Shown here: positions 61,870-64,000 of the stretch, in pieces
How positions within the stretch are numbered: position 1 is the first letter of the stretch
Layout of the letters: each line of letters opens with the position of its first letter
Origin: Voacanga thouarsii
Lineage: Eukaryota; Streptophyta; Magnoliopsida; Gentianales; Apocynaceae
Length of the DNA: 64,000 nt
Assembly: GCA_026120185.1 (NCBI GenBank)
Contig: JANUWF010002342.1
Span: 4,774,501-4,838,500, forward strand
Direction: 5' to 3'
The notes under the pieces: generated by a model
Seen by the model: the letters and a program-made list of their open reading frames with translations, nothing else
What the model was told of the DNA's origin: nothing
Database searches by the model: none
Program-made: the position numbers and the translations under genes

Positions 61870-64000
61870 CTAAGAAAGTCCATAGGTGCTCACCCCTATG
61901 GTGTCTAAGCATCTCTTGAAGACTCTCTTAGCCAAAAGCTTGGTGAAGAGATCTGCTAGGTTATTCTCTAAGACTATCCGTTCCACCATGATTTTTTGTC
62001 TCTGGATGAAATCCTGGATCAGGCAGTACTTCCTCTCGATGTGCTTCCATTTCTTGTGGTTCCTGGGTTCTTTGGATTGAGAGACTGCTCTAGAGTTGTC
62101 ACAATGCACCACAATTGTTCTATTCATGTATGGCACAACTTTAAGTTTTGAAAAGAACTTCGGGAGCCAGACTGCTTTCTTAGATGCCTTCGAAGCTGCC
62201 ACATACTCAGCTTCCATGATTAAGTAAGTAATGTAAGATTGCTTGATACTCCTCCATGAAACAGCTCCTCCAGACAAGGTGAAGACATATCCCCACTAGT
62301 GGATTTTCTCTCATCCTTATCTGCTTGGAAGTCTGAGTCTTTGTATCTAGTAGGAACGAAGTCATCAGCCCTGTAAACCAGCATATAATATTTCCTTTGA
62401 GATACTTGAGAATATGCTTTACAGTTTGCCAATGAACCTCTCCAGGGTTTGACTGATAACTGCTAACTAAGCTTACGGCAAAACAGATATCTGACCTAGT
62501 GCACAGCATGGCGTACATGAGACTTCCTACAGCCAAAGCGTAGGGAGTTCTACTCATCCTACCTTTTTCCTCTTGAGACTTAGGACAGTCCTTAGAAAAA
62601 AAGACAACCCATGTCTGCAGGGGATTAGAGCTCCCTTACATGAGTCCATACTTAACTTGGCCAGCATCTTGTCAATGTATGTCGCTTGGAAAAATCCTAA
62701 CATTCTCTATTTCCTATTTCTAAGAAGCTTAATCCCGAGAATGTAACTGGCTTCTCCCAAGTCCTTCATACTGAATTGACTAGACAATCAAACCTTAATA
62801 GATGACAATATTTCTATGTCATTCCTAATGAGTAGAATGCCATCCACATATAGGACAAGAAAAATCACATTTATGCCTTCTAATTTCCTATACACGCATG
62901 GTTCGTTCTCATTTTGAATGAAACTGTAAGACTATACAGTCTCATCAAAATTAATGTTCCATGCTCTAGATGCCTGCTTAAGTCCATAAATTAACTTTTT
63001 AAGCTTGCAAACCATATGTTCCTGGCCTTTAGCAATAAAATATTCCGTTAATACATATAGATGTCTTCGTTAAGATGGCCATTAAGAAATGCTGTCTTGA
63101 CATCTATTTGCCATATCTCGTAGTTAAAATGACATACAATGGCAAGAAGGATATGGATGGACTCAAGCATGGCTACCGAGGAAAAAGTTTTCTCATAATC
63201 GATTCCTTCTTTCTGAGTATACCCTTTCGTCACAAGCCTAGCTTTGAAGGTTTCCACCTTCCTATCCGCTCCACTCTTCTTCTTGTATAGCCACTTACAC
63301 CCAATGGATTTTATCTCTTCAGGTGAATCTATAAGATCCTAAACCTGATTGAAGTACATAGATTTAATCTCGGCTTTCATTGCTTCATTCCATAGATTTG
63401 CATCGACATCAGCAGTAGCCTCCTCGTATCTAGTGGGATCTTATTCCTGATGGTCAGAGACCAACTCGAAAGCCTCTCCTGTCCATCTTTCTGGAACTCT
63501 AGATACCCTTCCACTACGATGAAGCTCCATTTATATAGGTTTTTGAGGCTGTGCCTCTTCTTATTCCACAATCGGGTCTGAAGAAGTTGATTTCAAAGAT
63601 AACTTCTCCTCGAGTTCCAACCTTGTTGAACGTTTAGTGAAAGTACTTTGATTATCCTTCAAGTATCTAGCATTAGTACTTACCAGTACTTTCTGTTCCT
63701 TTAGATGATAAAACTAACCACCTTTTGTCCCTTTTGGATACCCAACAAAATAACATAATTTCGATATTGGTTCTAACTTGTCTCCCTTGATTAGTACATA
63801 AGTTGGACAGTCCCATATCCTGAGATGATTCAGACTTAGCTTACGCTTAATCCACATCTCATAGAGCGTCCCAGGTACTAACTTAGAAGGCACCAAGTTC
63901 AAAATGTATGCCGCTGTTTCTAGGGCATATCCCCAAAAAAAGATTGGAAGAGTAGTATGAGACATCATGCTTTGGACCATTTCCATCAATATCCTATTCC
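61870..64000 (-). pseudogene. Copia pol (integrase C-terminus, reverse transcriptase, RNase H), degenerate
   Basis: From the right edge downward: the integrase end (MMSHTTLPIFFWGYALETAA near 63970-63910, NHLRIWDCPTYVL, KLCYFVGYPKGTKGG at 63714); reverse transcriptase (ARLVTKGYTQKEGIDYEKTF near 63240-63180, DVKTAFLNGHLNEDIYM near 63100-63050); and the connection/RNase H part (PYALAVGSLMYAMLCTRSD near 62545-62490, MEAEYVAASKASKKAVWLPK near 62220-62160, HCDNSRAVSQSKEP near 62110), ending ADLFTKLLAKRVFKRCL...STYGLS at 61870. Stops and frameshifts, for example near 62210, 62560-62700 and 63260-63380, prevent a complete product. Confidence 0.85.

Larger units (their letters stand above)
60069..64000 (-). 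mobile_element. Ty1/copia element entering from the right edge
   Basis: It consists of a 3' LTR (60069-61847) and the 3' half of pol, both on the minus strand. The purine tract GAGGGCAAGTGGGAAAT precedes the LTR. The 5' half lies outside the window, so a target duplication cannot be checked. It is inserted in the gag of the SIRE-like element. The LTR family is the same as the solo LTR at 5676-7533. Confidence 0.8.

Overview
This is plant nuclear DNA, most likely from a eudicot. It has split genes with GT-AG introns, an ankyrin/PGG membrane-protein family typical of plants, a FAR1/MULE-type gene, and several kinds of plant retrotransposon (Ty1/copia including a SIRE-like type, long-LTR Ty3/gypsy, a plant LINE). 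It is AT-rich and carries many microsatellites and MITEs. No operons, CRISPR arrays or RNA genes were seen. The species cannot be named from the sequence.

Left part (1-18 kb): two closely related ankyrin-repeat/PGG genes lie tail to tail. Gene A (+) enters from the left edge and ends at 1957. Gene B (-) runs from 17955 down to 9047 with five exons whose summed length stays in frame (1980 bp, 659 codons plus stop), although a 5.5-kb Ty1/copia element (10933-16475, 527-bp LTRs, TSD CATTA) sits in its third intron. Between the genes are a hAT-type MITE, a long-TIR element, a solo copia LTR and two Stowaway-like MITEs.

Middle (18-32 kb): mostly non-coding, with two exon-like pieces at 21.96-23.08 kb (an RNase H1 N-terminal/viroplasmin-like domain and a short acidic/basic exon). 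A decayed FAR1/MULE-type gene (-, 31.0-24.4 kb) follows, split by a 4.07-kb solo gypsy LTR (25005-29078, TSD CCTTG).

Right part (32.4-64 kb): one SIRE-like copia element on the minus strand forms the host of a deep nest. Its pieces are a 3' LTR (from 33973 down), an extra third ORF (34.8-36.0 and 49.7-50.2 kb), pol (50.8-53.5 and 55.2-55.6 kb) and gag (59.1-60.1 kb). Inserted into it are: an LTR, otherwise solo (35978-49726, TSD GCATT), which itself holds a 12.2-kb element of the same LTR family (37135-49354), which in turn holds a full-length LINE (41660-47616, 17-bp TSD); a solo copia LTR (53480-55192, TSD CATCA); a solo gypsy LTR (55643-59131, TSD AGAGT); and another copia element entering from the right edge (60069-64000+). 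Joining the host pieces in thought across each target-site duplication restores collinear coding sequence, which supports the insertion calls.

The most unusual structure is the 12.2-kb element: its two ~1.55-kb terminal LTRs are in inverted, not direct, orientation, yet the whole is flanked by a near-perfect 5-bp target duplication. The left LTR faces the polypurine-tract side with what looks like primer-binding-side sequence attached. This points to an aberrant reverse-transcription product or a later rearrangement.
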